From Gemmatimonadota bacterium (GTDB lineage: Bacteria > Gemmatimonadota > Gemmatimonadetes > Longimicrobiales > Gaopeijiaceae): a DNA stretch of 41,373 nucleotides. The stretch is taken from positions 1-41,373 of the forward strand of contig JAJDNI010000048.1 in assembly GCA_022340755.1 (NCBI GenBank). The letters are read 5' to 3'. Of the stretch, positions 40,456 through 41,373 are shown piece by piece. The number at the start of each line of letters is the position of its first letter. Within the stretch, counting starts at the first letter, position 1. The translations under genes and the position numbers were made by a program. Under the pieces are notes generated by a model, which saw only the letters and a program-made list of their open reading frames with translations, made no database searches and was not told the DNA's origin.

Positions 40456-41373
40456 GTGAAGACGAGCCCCCTCGCCGGAAAGCCCGCGCCGCGCGCCACG
40501 TTGGTGGACGTGCCGCGGCTCATCACCGCCTACTACACGGACCGGCCCGACCCCGCGGTGCCGGCGCAGCGCGTGGCGTTCGGCACGTCGGGGCATCGTG
40601 GCTCTTCGCTCAGGTCGGCATTCAACGAGGACCACATCCTCGCCATCACCCAGGCCATCTGCCTGTATCGCACCCAGCAGGGCATCTCCGGCCCGCTCTT
40701 CCTGGGCATCGACACCCACGCGCTCTCGGTGCCGGCGTGCGCCACGGCCCTCGAGGTGCTGGCGGCGAACCGCGTCGACGTGATGATCGCCGGGGAGGAC
40801 GAGTACACTCCGACCCCGGTGATCTCCCATGCGATCCTCACGTACAACCGTGACAGGAAGACGAGCCTCGCCGACGGCATCGTCATCACGCCTTCGCACA
40901 ATCCGCCGCACGACGGCGGCTTCAAGTACAACCCGCAGACCGGCGGGCCCGCGGCCACCGCGGTCACACGCTGGATCGAGGCGAAGGCCAACGAGCTCCT
41001 CGAGGCGCGCCTGGCCGGAGTGAAGCGGATCCCCCACGAGCGCGCGCTGCAGGCTCCGACCACCCACCGGCACGACTATCTCCACCCCTACGTCGACGAC
41101 CTGGGCAGCGTCATCGACCTGGATGTGGTCCGCGGCGCGCACATCAGTCTCGGCGTCGACCCCCTGGGCGGCGCCGGCGTCCACTACTGGCGCCACATCG
41201 CTGAGCGCCACCACCTGGACCTCACCGTTGTCGACGAGACGGTCGATCCCACCTTCGGCTTCATGACCGTGGACTGGGACGGCCAGATCCGGATGGACCC
41301 TTCCTCGCCGTACGCCATGGAGCGGCTCATCGGCATGAAGGACCGGTTCGACCTCTCCTTCGCCTGCGACACC
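40456..41373 (+). CDS. pgm: Phosphoglucomutase, alpha-D-glucose specific (runs off window end)
   Basis: GTG 40456 opens a frame of 306 residues up to the window end. FGTSGHRGS (42-50), FNEDHILAITQAI, DTHALS, VLAANRVDV, ITPSHNPPHDGG with phosphoserine Ser147 and LGVDPLGGAGVHYW follow the E. coli Pgm sequence closely. It interconverts glucose 1-phosphate and glucose 6-phosphate. About 240 residues, including the sugar-phosphate-binding C-terminal domain, lie outside. No good ribosome binding site precedes the GTG, and translation may be coupled to gnd. Confidence 0.95.
   Translation, partial: MKTSPLAGKPAPRATLVDVPRLITAYYTDRPDPAVPAQRVAFGTSGHRGSSLRSAFNEDHILAITQAICLYRTQQGISGPLFLGIDTHALSVPACATALEVLAANRVDVMIAGEDEYTPTPVISHAILTYNRDRKTSLADGIVITPSHNPPHDGGFKYNPQTGGPAATAVTRWIEAKANELLEARLAGVKRIPHERALQAPTTHRHDYLHPYVDDLGSVIDLDVVRGAHISLGVDPLGGAGVHYWRHIAERHHLDLTVVDETVDPTFGFMTVDWDGQIRMDPSSPYAMERLIGMKDRFDLSFACDT

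Overview
This is a GC-rich bacterial chromosome segment. A SusC/SusD outer-membrane pair in a high-GC genome, a membrane TolB-like/TPR protein, many Sec-exported lipoproteins and Shine-Dalgarno sites of the GGAGG type point to Gemmatimonadota. That is inference from gene content; there is no rRNA or tRNA here to settle it. Most of the window is densely coded, with short polycistronic units on both strands.

Region 1 (1-4.2 kb): the start of a BNR/Ycf48-like lipoprotein gene on the minus strand, a 53-aa charged protein, a 97-aa hypothetical, a membrane protein plus winged-helix regulator pair behind two tandem 15-bp operator-like palindromes, and a truncated CDF-type cation transporter. Region 2 (3.2-10.1 kb): a nutrient-uptake locus made of a GntR/FCD regulator, a SusC-type TonB receptor, a SusD-type lipoprotein and a D-threonine aldolase/D-serine dehydratase-like PLP enzyme. 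Related ATACAA half sites lie before the regulator and before susC.

Region 3 (10.2-20 kb), mostly minus strand: TolB-like/TPR membrane protein, YbdK-type carboxylate-amine ligase enclosed by a 23-bp direct repeat, RhlE-like RNA helicase, methyltransferase, small hypotheticals, an IF-1 paralogue with a hairpin in its leader, a Crp/Fnr regulator and a radical SAM protein.

Region 4 (20-39.4 kb) reads as a stress and envelope-maintenance region: groES-groEL, DUF1761 protein, DsrE-like protein, seven-haem NapC/NirT-type cytochrome, MscS channel, AI-2E exporter, an Mla-type lipid transport operon (MlaE with STAS, MlaF, MlaD, PqiC-like lipoprotein), an orphan NarL-type response regulator with an altered receiver, a glycine-zipper OmpA lipoprotein, an M48 lipoprotein protease and a run of small exported or membrane proteins. 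Four intergenic spots here share a GGAACGATA-NCCC-like motif, and two of them belong to a longer dispersed repeat. I regard this as the best candidate for an undescribed regulatory system in the window. Region 5 (39.4-41.4 kb): 6-phosphogluconate dehydrogenase and phosphoglucomutase (cut by the window end), a central carbon pair.

I saw no CRISPR array, complete insertion sequence, integrase, prophage, rRNA or tRNA.
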